A stretch of DNA of 64,000 bases, from assembly GCF_019578655.1 (NCBI RefSeq), contig NC_063260.1, forward strand, positions 15,688,001-15,752,000, given 5' to 3'. Each line of letters starts with the position of its first letter. Within the stretch, counting starts at the first letter, position 1. Made by a program: the position numbers and the translations under genes. The notes under the pieces were generated by a model. That model made no database searches, had not been told where the DNA came from, and saw only the letters and a list, made by a program, of their open reading frames with translations. Of this stretch, positions 1 through 10,285 are shown piece by piece. The stretch is from Ricinus communis (taxonomy: Eukaryota; Streptophyta; Magnoliopsida; Malpighiales; Euphorbiaceae).

Positions 1-966
1 ACCTTTAAGCTTTTCTAGACAACCCAAAACATAAGATAACCCCAAAACCCCTTTTTTCACCAACTTTACACCTTTAACCTAAAACCAACTTCCATCAAAC
101 ACAATACCCTTTTATATATACAAAAGTTTCTATCTTGTAGGCATGATGTCTAGGAGTTCCTTAATGTTCATTGGTGCCTAGAAAGCTTCTCATCACCTCA
201 AAATTCCTATTTTCCTTGGAATCTTCAAGAGGTATACTACGAGGGCCTAAAATCTAGAGTTTAGCTTGCTTTTGATTATACTTCATTTGTTTTCCATCTT
301 AATTTTAGTTTATTATTGCTTTTGGTGGTATTTTAGTCTTGTTTTCGAGCATTTTTTAGCTACTAGAAGCTTATCCCATGTGGGGCTCGTGGGCTTAGCT
401 TAGCTCATGTGAGCTAAGGCTTACCCCATACAAGGTATGCTTCTAGAAGCTCCAAAATTAATTCTTTTTTTTTTTGTGTTTTTAATGATTTAAGCTTTGG
501 TAATGTGTTTAGTTTGTCTAATATAATGTTTAGGATTTTTTTTAGCTTTTGTTTGGCATGTGTTTAGGTTATATATATTTTTTAAGTATGATTTAGGATT
601 ATCTTAACATACATGTGTTAATGTACCTTTATTAACTTAAATCTTGTTCTGCATGCATTATTTTGATAATTAGTAGCATGTTTAGAGTTAAATGAGCATG
701 TTTATTTTCTGTTTTGTTTAAAAATGATTCAGTTCTAGGTTTTATATATAAAGTTTTTATTTTTACCATGTTTGAGTATTTTAAGTATTAAAGTGGCTTA
801 TTTATTTGTTTAGTGTCTTAATCCTAGTGTTTAAGTGCTAAACTAACCTAATTTCTCCATAGTACAGGTTTGGTAATTCGAACTTGGCCTAATCCTCTGA
901 GGACCTTTTTTACCCTAGGTCTAATTTAAGTTTGATTATTACTTATGTGTTTATATATTTGTGTGT
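1..966. other. AT-rich flank with an imperfect palindrome, no gene
   Basis: I find no coding region here. The only structure is an imperfect inverted repeat at about 363-449, centred near 409. The inner arms TAGCTCA and TGAGCTA are perfect, and the outer arms share CTAGAAGC and the TGGGG/CCCCA blocks. The rest is T-rich sequence without recognisable features up to the target site of the gypsy element. Confidence 0.5.
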
Positions 967-971
967 TTAAG

Positions 972-1751
972 TGATATGGAATCAGTCCAACAAGAGGTCC
1001 ATCACACAGCTCAAGTGCAAGATAATGATGCTACGGTCCATGCCTTGCTAGTGCATGAAAATGCTAAGCAAAGATCAGAACATTTCATGGGATTCTCATC
1101 AAAACAAACCTTTATCACTTGCCTTAATTGGATGGTTGAATAAAAGCTTGAAAAGGGGAATATTTGCCTTTCATTATGTTCGGTTTCTTTGTTCGCCCAT
1201 AAAGGTGGACGTTTTGGAGTTATTCCTTACTCTATTCACGCTCATTATGTTCAGTTTATGTTGTTCATAAAGGTGGACGTTTTGGAGTTATTCTTTGTTT
1301 AATTTGCTGTTGGAATTTCAGTTTTAAGTGTGTAATAAAACCTTTGTAATCAGCCTTTAATAGTCAAGTTACAAAGATTTTCTTTATTTAGCACTTTTAT
1401 TTCGCTTTAATTAGGGATGTTACAAGGGAATGTGAATCCTTGTAGTCGGGTCGATTTTAGGAGGAAGTTGAAGAGTTTATCTATGTCATGTAACTCTTCT
1501 AGTGGTTGAGTATAAATAGAACTCATGGCCAAGTGTTATAGGCATTGAGAGTTGAAAACAAATCTGATTTCTTTATGAAATTATTCTAAGTGTTTTACTT
1601 TGTGTTTACACGCCCTTTTGCTCTTACTACTTAGTGTTTGAGAGTAGAAGTTTGAGAGTGCTTTACTTAGTGTCTTGTTCTTTTATTTGTTCCCTACCAT
1701 TCAAAGTACTCAAACTCATTCCAAAAACGATCCTATTCCTTTTCCACATCA
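972..1751 (+). repeat. 5' LTR of the gypsy element
   Basis: This 780-bp direct repeat pairs with 6228-7004. It starts TGATATGG and ends CCACATCA. A TATAAATA box lies at 1511-1518, so transcription should start about 30 bp downstream. It differs from its partner by point changes plus several clustered mismatches, mostly where the other LTR has CTG or CAG (see findings). Confidence 0.93.
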
Positions 1752-1753
1752 AT

Positions 1754-1765
1754 TGGTATCGGAGC
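1754..1765 (+). promoter_or_regulatory. Primer-binding site, tRNA-Met type
   Basis: TGGTATCGGAGC lies two bases after the 5' LTR. It matches the usual plant initiator-tRNA-Met primer site TGGTATCAGAGC with one change. It would prime minus-strand DNA synthesis. Confidence 0.85.
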
Positions 1766-1971
1766 TTAGGCTTTGGAGAGTGTGAGTTTCGTGACAAAAA
1801 CAGATTACGTTCTTTGAAAACAGTCCGAATGTTTTGTTTCGTATCTCCCTTGTTCCTGAAGATTTTTGAGTGTTTCTTGAGTTTAAATTATTTTTCTCTT
1901 TGAGAGTTTTGTGATTGTAAAGTTACAAAATTTTTGAAGTCCGTTTGATATTTTTTCTTGGTTGATTAAAA

Positions 1972-3842
1972 TTGCACGCTATTGTAATGGAAACAAATCA
2001 GTCTAATTCTGAAATGTTGGTCGCTATCATGAAGCAACTTCATGAGCTACAAGGAGACTTGAGGAAACATGAAGCTAGGATGGATGCCATTCGCGAACTA
2101 TCCTTAAAGATGGGAGAACGTGTTGGAGACTTGGAGAACACAAAGAAGCTCCGGTGGGAATCCTACCTATTGAAATTTTCAAGAAGAAGATAGGAGTTTC
2201 AAATTGAAACTTCCTGAATTTGATGGCTCAAGTGATCCGAAAAACTTCTTAGATTGGGTTCGAAGAATGGAAAGTGTCTTTGATTATAAAGACTTTGATG
2301 ATAGGAGGAGGTGTAAGATGGTACGTCCTTAGATTAACAAAGCTTCACGGGCTTTGGTATGACAATCTAAAAGCCAAGAGGCGAAGAGAAGAGAAAGAAA
2401 AGATCGAGTCATAGGAGAAACTCAAGAAGAAAATGGAGAGGCGTTGGGTACCACGTGAGTATGAGCAAGATCAATATGTCAAGCTAACTCGACTAACTCA
2501 AGGCGATCTCAGTGTTGATGAGTATGTTCGTGAATTTGAGAGGCTAGGCTTGATGTGTGACTTGCAAGAGAATGAGCCCCTCAAGATTGCTCATTCCACT
2601 AAAGGGCTGTCCAAACCCATCTCTCACAAGGTAGATCTTATGAGCTTTTCTACTTTTGATGAAGTTGTGACAGTAGCTAGGAAGGTGGAAGCACAAGTGA
2701 AACAAGAGAAGCCTAAGGCGAACACAAGTGGCGTCAAGACTCCATATAAACCATACATACCTTTTAGGAAGAGTGAGTCTTCTTCTAGCTCTTCTAAACA
2801 ACTTTCTTCTACTAATTCTTCAAAGTTTCAAAGTGGAAAATCTAGTTTTAAGCAAGAAGGATTCAAGAGGACTTGTTACAAGGGCCAAGAATGTGGGCAT
2901 ATTGCTAGTGAATGCCCAAAAAGGAATATTCTCACAATTCACCCGAGTGAGGAGGATTCTTACGGCTATGAATCTGAAAGTAACAATGAAGATGTTGAGG
3001 AGTATGATGCGGAGGAGAATGACAACCCTCTTTGTGGAGTTGTTAGGAGAGTCTTACATTCCGAACCTCTCAAAGACATGCAGCAACGAGAGAACCTTTT
3101 CCATACAAGGTGCAAGGTTCTTGATAAGACATGTGATGTGATTGTTGATGGAGGATCATGCACGGATGTGGCATCCACAAAACTTGTCAGTAAGCTTAAG
3201 CTTCCTCTTCGAAATCATGCTAAGCCTTACAAATTGAATTGGTTGAATAATGAAACTGGTTTGAAGGTCAAGAAACAAGCTTTAGTTTCATTTACAATTG
3301 GCAATTATCATGATGAACGTTGGTGTGATGTATTGCCTATGAGTGCATGTCATATTTTGCTTGGTAGACCGTGGCAATTTGATAGAAATGTTGTACATGA
3401 TGGTGTTTCTAATATATATACGGTTACTACCACGGGTGGAAAAAAGATTAGATTGTTGCCTTTTCCTCCTAAGGTTGAACCTATAGTGGAAAGGAGACCT
3501 AATTTTCTGATTTCGAGGAAAGAGCTCGAAAAAGAGTGTGCAATGGAGGGAGGAGGGTTTGTACTTCTTGTTAAACCCATTTCTAATGTTGTTTCCTATG
3601 CCACTAACTCTTTGTCTTTGAGTCATTTGCTTGAAGAATTTTCTGATGTATTTCCTAGTGATTTACCGAAAGGACTGCCACCTTTTCGTGGGATTGAGCA
3701 TGCAATTGACTTAATCCTGGGAGCCCCATTGCCTAACAAAGCAGTCTATCAATGCAATCCCGAGCAAGCTAAAGAGTTGCAAAGGCAAGTGGAAGAACTA
3801 ATGGAGAAAGGTTATGTGCGTGAGAGCCTTAGTCCATGTCTT
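1972..3842 (+). pseudogene. Gag and protease region of the gypsy element, broken
   Basis: Gag begins near 1972-1987 (METNQSNSEML, then a coiled-coil-like stretch) and is cut by a stop at 2193. The frame resumes at 2433 and runs to about 3846. It holds a capsid-like part (DEYVREFERL), a Ser/Lys-rich linker, a damaged zinc knuckle near 2872-2920 and the protease near 3130-3400. The knuckle reads CYKGQECGHIASEC, so the second cysteine of the CX2CX4HX4C pattern is displaced. The protease active-site region reads VIVDGGSCTDVAS, and the later ILLGRPWQFD matches the downstream protease motif. A frame change near 3840 separates this part from RT. Confidence 0.85.
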
Positions 3843-5000
3843 TGTTAGAGCTCTTTTAGTGCCTAAGAAAGAAGGAACATGGAGAATGTGTATTGATAGT
3901 CGTGCAATCAATAACATAACTATCAAATATAGATTTCCTATGCCTAGGCTCCAAGATATGTTTGATGAATTGAGTGGTGCCAAAATTTTCAAAGTAAGAT
4001 TGATTTGAGGAGTGGCTACCATCAAATGAGAATTCGAGAAGGTGATGAATGGAAGAGCGACTTTCAAAATGAAACAAGGGTTGTATAAGTGGCTTGTCAT
4101 GCCATTTGGACTTTGCAATGCCCCTAGTTCGTTCATGAGACTTATGAATGAGGTACTTGACCTTTTCTCAATAAGTTCATTGTTGTATACTTAGATGATA
4201 TTTTAGTATATAGCAAATCTGAAAGTGAGCATATGTTGCATTTGAGAGATTTATTTGAAAAATTGAGAACTCACAAGTTGTATGAAAAAATGGAAAAATG
4301 TACTTTCATGTGTAATAGTATTTCTTTCCTAGGATACATTGTTTCTAGTGAAGGGATACAGGTTGATCCGGAGAAAGTGAAGGCCATTTCCACATGGTTA
4401 GTTCCAAGGGATGTTCATGAAGTTAAGAGCTTTCATGGCCTTGCTTCTTTCTATAGAATCTTCATCAAGAACTTCTCAACAATTACAGCCCCGATGACGG
4501 AGTTAATGAAGAAAGGAGAATTCAAATGGAGTGAAGCGGCCCAAAAATCCTTTGAAGAAGTCAAAACAAAATTATGCAATGCACCCATCCTTGCTCTTCC
4601 AGATTTGACAAGCTTTTTGAAGTGGAATATGATGCAAGCGGCGTGGGTATTGGAGCTGTCCTTATTCAAGAGAAGCGCCCAATTTGCTACTTTAGTGAGA
4701 AACTAAGTGGAGCCAAGCTGAATTATTCCAACTACGATCGTGAGTTCTATGCAATTGTTAGAGCTTTAGAACATTGATCTCACTATCTAAAGCCAAAACC
4801 TTTTGTTCTTCATTCGGATCATGAGGCCTTGAAGTACATACATGGCCAACAAAAGCTGAATCATCGACATGCCAAGTGGGTAGAGTTCCTGCAATCTTTC
4901 ACTTTCCATTCGAAGTATAAGGAGGGAAGGAACAATGTTGTTGCGGATGCTCTCTCAAGGAGACGTTACCTACTGCTATCCATACTCAAGTTCTAGGCTT
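3843..5000 (+). pseudogene. Reverse transcriptase and RNase H of the gypsy element, broken
   Basis: RT motifs are readable across several frames: [20 protein letters not shown] near 3850, the FKVR segment near 3990, then the catalytic YLDDILVYS at about 4190-4217. The thumb/connection ([18 protein letters not shown]) follows near 4330. RNase H follows near 4620-4960, with ILALPD then [13 protein letters not shown] in a shifted frame and later VVADALSRR. At least three frameshifts and a stop near 4006 break the frame, so no active enzyme can be made. The order and spacing are normal for Ty3/gypsy pol. Confidence 0.85.
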
Positions 5001-5142
5001 TGAACATTTAAAAGGTTTATATGAGAATGATGAACACTTTGCTACTATATTTCAAAAGCCTACTCAGGAGTTCATAGTTCAAGATGGTTTCTTATTTAAA
5101 GGGAACAAACTTTGTATCCCTAAGTGTGGTGTTCGTGAGCTT

Positions 5143-6216
5143 TTGATTAAGGAAGTCCATGGAGGTGGAATTGCTGGTCACTTTGGTGTTCACAAGACCA
5201 TGGACATACTCAATGAACACTTTTATTGGCCACACATGATAAAAGACGTGACTCATGTGGTGAAAAGATGTTCTACTTGTCAAAAGTCCAAGAGTACCTT
5301 CCATAAAGGTCTCTACCATCCCTTACCCGTCCCTGATGCCCCTTGGGAAAGTGTAAGTATGGACTTTATTGTGGGGCTTCCAAAGACTCAAAGGGGAAAG
5401 GATAGCATCATGGTGGTGGTTGATCGATTTTTAAAGATGGCTCACTTTGTTGCGTGCCATAAGACGGATGATGCATCCAAAATTGCTGACTTGTATTTTC
5501 ATGAGATCATTCGTTTACATGGTGTTCCAAGATCAATTGTTTCATATAGGGATTCTAAATTCCTAAGTCACTTTTGGAGAATTTTATGGAAGTTGGTAGG
5601 TACTAAGCTTCTTTTTAGTACTTCTCATCATCTTCAAACTGATGGCCAAACGGAAGTGACTAATAGAACACTTGGATCTTTGTTACGTGGACTTGTGAGT
5701 AAAACGCAGAAAGATTGGGATATCAAGTTGGCACATGCTGAATTTGCCTATAATAGATCACCTTCTTCAACTACAAGTCGTGCTCCTTTTGAAGTGGTCT
5801 ATAGGGTTAATCCTCTTCTTCCTGTTGAACTTGTTCCATTGCCAAGAAAGGACTTAGTCCATGTTGATTCAAAGAAAAGATGGGAAGCATTTCAGAAAAC
5901 ATGTACTCAAGTTAAGGAGAAAATTGAAGCAATGAATGCAGTTTACAAGGCAAGAGCTAACAAGAGAAGAAAACAGCCTACCTTTGCTAAGGGTGATCTA
6001 GTGTGGTTACATTTGAGGAAGAAAGGTTTTCCTAATCTTAGGAAAAACAAACTCATGCCTAGGTCAGATGGTCCATTTCGTGTGTTAGAAAAGATTGGAG
6101 AAAGTGCTTACAAACTTGAACTTCCAAGTGAGTATGGTGGTGTAAGTGCAACTTTCAATGTGGGGGATTTAACTCCATACCTTGATAATGAAAGTTTGAG
6201 GACAAACTTTTTCTAA
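5143..6216 (+). pseudogene. Integrase of the gypsy element, long open frame
   Basis: This is the best preserved part of the element, 357 codons without a stop. The N-terminal HHCC zinc-binding region is seen as HFGVHKTMDILNEHFYWP followed by CSTCQKSKS. The catalytic core begins SMDFIVGLPKTQRG and includes a DSKF...HHLQTDGQTEV stretch, covering the D and D of the DDE triad, with the glutamate expected after TDGQTEV. The C-terminal domain has GDLVWLHLRK and GPFRVLEKIG. It stops at TAA just before the polypurine tract. I see no chromodomain. The earlier part of pol is broken, so expression as part of a polyprotein is unlikely. Confidence 0.88.
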
Positions 6217-6227
6217 GAGGGGGAGAA
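6216..6227 (+). promoter_or_regulatory. Polypurine tract
   Basis: The purine run AAGAGGGGGAGAA ends exactly at the first base of the 3' LTR, where a plus-strand primer is expected. Confidence 0.85.
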
Positions 6228-7004
6228 TGATATGGAATCAGTCCAACAAGAGGTCCATCACACAGCTCAAGTGCAAGATAATGATGCTACGGTCCATGCC
6301 TTGCTAGTGCATGAAAATGCTAAGCAAAGATCAGAACATTTCATGGGATTCTCATCAAAACAAACCTTTATCACTTGCCTTAATTAGATGGTTGAATAAA
6401 AGCTTGAAAAGGGGAATATTTGCTGCTCATTATGTTCAGTTTTTGCTGTTCATAAAGGTAGACGTTTTTGGAGTTATTCCTTACTCTATTTGCTGCTCAT
6501 TATGTTCAGTTTTGTTGTTCATAAAGGTGGACGTTTTTGGAGTTATTCTTTGTTAATTTGCTGTTGGAATTTCAGTTTTAAGTGTGTAATAAAACCTTTG
6601 TAATCAGCCTTTAATAGCTGTTACAAAGATTTTCTTTATTTAGCACTTTTATTTGCTGTTTAATTAGGGATGTTGCAAGGGAATGTGAATCCTTGTAGCT
6701 GGTCAGTTTTTAGGAGAAAGTTGAAGAGTTTATCTATGTCATGTAACTCTTCTAGTGGTTGAGTATAAATAGAACTCATGGCCAAGTGTTATAGGCATTG
6801 AGAGTTGAAAACAAATCTGATTTCTTTGTGAAATTATTCTAAGTGTTTTACTTTGTGTTTACACGCCCTTTTGCTCTTACTACTTAGTGTTTGAGAGTAG
6901 AAGTTTGAGAGTGCTTTACTTAGTGTCTTGTTCTTTTATTTGTTCCCTACCATTCAAAGTACTCAAACTCATTCCAAAAACGATCCTATTCCTTTTCCAC
7001 ATCA
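6228..7004 (+). repeat. 3' LTR of the gypsy element
   Basis: This 777-bp repeat is the partner of 972-1751, with the TATAAATA box at 6764-6771. It ends CCACATCA and is followed by the TTAAG duplication at 7005-7009. Confidence 0.93.
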
Positions 7005-7413
7005 TTAAGTATGATTGAAACTATTTAAAGTGCTAGTTAATCCCCCATTTTTAATTACTAATCTGTTTTGTATCCCTATTAATTTCTTCCTTCCATTTCT
7101 TTGGATTGAATTTAATTTTATTCGGTATGCTTAGATTTCACCTTACATATGAAAGGTAAACTGAAATTAGGTTAATTGATCACCTCATAATTTTATTAAA
7201 ATGAATTAACTCAAATGTGAGTTTTTGCTTTCCATTTTTTACTCATAGGATCCTCTTTACCAGCTCATGAGGTCTCTTCTACTTCACATTATGCTTATCA
7301 TTGCATCATCTAGAAGTGATTTTGGGGTAGTGGCTTACCTTCTATAACAGAGCACATTGACTTTTTGTAGGTTCTCATCAGTCAGTACATTATTTTTCTT
7401 TATTAGGTAAGCC

Positions 7414-8015
7414 CTTGATGGAGCTCCTTCCTTTAGCTCGGGCCATAGTATCTGGAAGGACATTTGCATTAGGTACTATACTTCTAGCTTATACCTACCA
7501 CTCTCTCCAGCGAGCTATTACTCATTCGCCTTTGTTTAGAGCTCGTTGTCATTTATGGATTATTTAGCTTTGGTTGTTCGTCTATTTTCCCACACTTGGA
7601 TTGAAGCCATGTCGTTCTTCCTTCACTTTTCCAAGCATAGAGCTAATGACTGTTACGACCTCATTAGGAGTTGCTGAGATTTTTACTTTTTTCTATTCTT
7701 TGACTAAGATGTCTATTCAACAGCTTGATACTTGGGGTTGTTGAGGTCCATTGGTCAATCCTTGGTAGTTCTATTGTATTATTTCATGTCTGGATGCTTT
7801 GCTTGATCTCAGGACCAAGCTTTTTTTATGATTTCACTAGTAGTCGTCTTCTAGTCATTGGGGGTTCTCTTTGCTTCACCAATGCTCCCCCTGTTGACCT
7901 TTCCTGGTTGTGAGATATTTGTCTTGCTTGTCGAGTAGACAATTTGGGCTTCACCAGGTGATTCCACATATTGATTTTTCTGCCCTTGTTGTTCCTGAGC
8001 ATATGACTATTAAGG
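7414..8015 (+). pseudogene. Decayed plant-mobile-domain (PMD) gene, core part
   Basis: In one frame with several stops I read PLARAIVSGRTFALGTILLAY, then a LWII..LWLFVYFPTL stretch and, near 7925-7990, SSRQFGLHQVIPHIDFS. This pattern (alanine/leucine helix, W..LQLW.YFP-like block, RQFG..Q.IP..DF) resembles the plant mobile domain found in transposon-encoded and MAIL-type proteins. The stops show it is not functional. It probably belongs to an old transposon rather than a host gene. The assignment rests on motif memory without an alignment. Confidence 0.45.
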
Positions 8016-8224
8016 TTGTTTGAAGTTTGATGGAATAGTAATGATCTCTTTCTTGCTCCATCATTCAGGTCACTAGAGCAGAGACCTTTGCTTTTGAAAC
8101 TTGGTAGCCTTTGCTTTATTCTAATCTTGCTCCTAACAGTCTTGAGTCTACGCTTGTAAATATGCACTTCTCTTTTCATTTATTTTCTTATTTTCTTATT
8201 TTAATCATTTTCTTTTCCTTTTAT

Positions 8225-9600
8225 CAGGCCTATCTCCTGCTTCTCGGCCTAAAAAAAATTGAAGATTATTGCTACTCTTATGACTCTAAAAGTACCCAGT
8301 AGGATGAGAGCTATCAATCCTCCACTAGTCAAGGCTCTTCCCCCTCCAAAAGCAAAAGTGTCCAAGCATAAACCTCCTCTCAAAGTTGTTGCCAAAGCTC
8401 CCTCAATCTCTAAAGTAGTAAGACGTTTAGGGTGGATCAAGTTGAAGGGTGCCTTCTACAATATTTCTATAAACCCATTGAGCCTTTTAGATTCTTCTTC
8501 TGATAGAGATGAGGATGAGTCCTCTTCTTCTTCTTCTTCTCAGGTGAAATACCTTCATCTTGATCTGATGAATAGAATTTCATTTGTAAATGTTTAGATA
8601 TTTATCTTACTCTTTCTTATAGAGTGAGGAGGTCTTTTTGCCTCCTAGCGGTGATAATGTTTATAGTGGATGCCATCACTATGAATCCATAGTTGATGCT
8701 AATGATGTTGAGGCTGAGACTGGTGGTGAATTATTTGACCAGTATGTGCATGTTCTTGACCCTCCTTCTAGGAGCGATGCCTCTAAGAATTCCAAGAGCA
8801 TTGATGCTCATTCACTTTTTTATATTTCTTGAGGTATTTTTGCTAACCCTATACCTAACACTTCTTAATACTATACAATATTTATTTTGCTATAGGTTAT
8901 AGCCTCAGTACTTAAGTAAGTCAATCCCCTTTCTGGCCTTGACTTTAGTTTTCTTACTAGAGCTTCCTCAAATTAGAGTTCCATATCCTCCCTTCCCTTA
9001 AAGGCTTCTATAAGGTCGATAAAGATCAATCTTCAATACTTATTGAGTCTTGATCTGATGAGTCTGAATGAAGCCTAGCAGCAGGTAGTTGAGAATTTTC
9101 TTCATACTATAAAAGTTGTTGCTTCTACATCAAAGGATCAGGCCTTGATTGGGGATATAACTTCAGAAGTTAAGTCCGTGTTTCCTTCAGCTCAGAAGAT
9201 TAATGCCAACATTTCCAGCCTTTCTTAGAGATTATCGTCCTTTAAGGCTTTAAAGGACAGTTTTAATTCATTATCTTCCATAGCTGGAGAAGCCCAAAGT
9301 GCCTATAAGTGAGTTTCAGATGCCTATCAAGAAACTTATGGTGATCTCCAATTTTTAAAGGCTGAGGTAGTTGCTAAAGAGGCCAAGCTAGTTGAGCTTC
9401 TTATAGAGAGTCAAAAGCCGAAGGTTATGTTTGATGATGCTTCTTCCAAAATTACTGCTGGAAGCCTGAAGTTGAGAGCTAACTACTCCTCTATTCATCT
9501 TTGTAATGAGGAGCTTGTTGTTGCCCAGGCTACTCAGGACTCTATCTGCTATAGGTGGAGTCAATTTAGTTCCCTCATATTTAGTCATCTTTAAGCTATA
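8225..9600 (+). pseudogene. Probable C-terminal part of the same PMD gene
   Basis: After a candidate acceptor (TTTATCAG near 8226) there is a basic, proline-rich stretch in one frame at about 8259-8597 (KALPPPKAKVSKHKPPLKVV) that ends in an acidic/serine run. The stretch at 9330-9595 would encode a charged, coiled-coil-like segment (LKAEVVAKEAKLVELL). PMD transposon proteins often have such low-complexity and coiled-coil tails, so I group it with the upstream remnant. The frame shifts several times. No catalytic motif is visible. It could also be an unrelated retroelement gag. Confidence 0.35.
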
Positions 9601-9605
9601 ATACA

Positions 9606-10230
9606 TTGGCTCTTCTTTGGTATAGGCTTTCCATACTCCTTGTGATTCTTTTCTAATTTAAAATGGCTTTAAGACTTTTTAGTGATGGCCATAGGTGTTG
9701 CCCATCTTTATTTGGTTTACTTAATTGAACTTGACTTTGTTTTCCTTTATGATTTAAATAGATTTGAACTTTCTCTAACCATGTTGTATACTTGTCTCTA
9801 TTTCTAGGAAAATGGCTTTGTTACTTCCCGCCACTTCATACAACAATCTCACTTTACACTTCCATACCTGCACAACAATCATATCATTTGCATCTTACAA
9901 CCATTCATTCCATGCAACCACTCCACTTTGCCTTCATATAATTACACTTACAACCACTTTGCATCATGTAGCTATATGCTTTGTTTCATCTTGCATAACT
10001 TTGTTTGCCAAATATGATAAGACACAGGAGTAGAAGAAGTGGCCATGAGACCTAGTTTCATTGTTTTTTCAATTGGTGGCCCTAAAACCAACTTATAGAA
10101 AAATATAAAGAGAACTAAAAAAGAAAAAAAATAAGACAAATAAACTAAGAAAATGGCTATATTTTAACCTTACAAATCCCTAAACAATTGAAAATATTAT
10201 TTTAGGACCTTTTTATGTAGTCGTAGGTCG
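9606..10230. other. Non-coding stretch without recognisable features
   Basis: There is a C/A-rich segment at about 9830-9990 and an A-rich run near 10110. No gene, repeat border or RNA is recognised. Confidence 0.4.
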
Positions 10231-10233
10231 GCC

Positions 10234-10285
10234 TTAAACTCCAACTTTCTCCTTTTCCATCATTTTCCATATAGCAGGAAAATAT
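10234..10285 (-). pseudogene. Last codons of a gypsy integrase, cut off by the solo LTR
   Basis: On the minus strand, the bases on either side of the solo LTR (12131 leftward, then 10285 leftward, counting the AATAT duplication once) read a segment like INGK.LKKYFPAIWKMMEK ending at a TAA at 10234-10236. A terminal NGK.LKKYFP motif is typical of the end of gypsy integrases, so the LTR landed a few codons before the stop of the pol gene. Confidence 0.6.

Larger units (their letters stand above)
972..7004 (+). mobile_element. Complete, decayed Ty3/gypsy LTR retrotransposon with TTAAG target site duplication
   Basis: A 6.03-kb element is bounded by two LTRs (972-1751 and 6228-7004), both starting TG and ending CA. 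It is flanked by the same five bases, TTAAG (967-971 and 7005-7009), which is the mark of integrase-mediated insertion. The order primer-binding site, gag with zinc knuckle, protease, RT, RNase H, integrase, polypurine tract is the Ty3/gypsy order. The integrase C-terminus ends in a GPFRVLEKIG...ATFNVGDL type motif known from chromoviruses, but I see no chromodomain. A CRM/Reina-like placement is therefore only a guess. Stops and frameshifts in gag and pol make it non-autonomous. Confidence 0.93.

Noticed and set aside
2544..3626. Antisense open frames opposite the gypsy gag-protease
   Set aside because: Shadow frames of the plus-strand gene with no family motifs.
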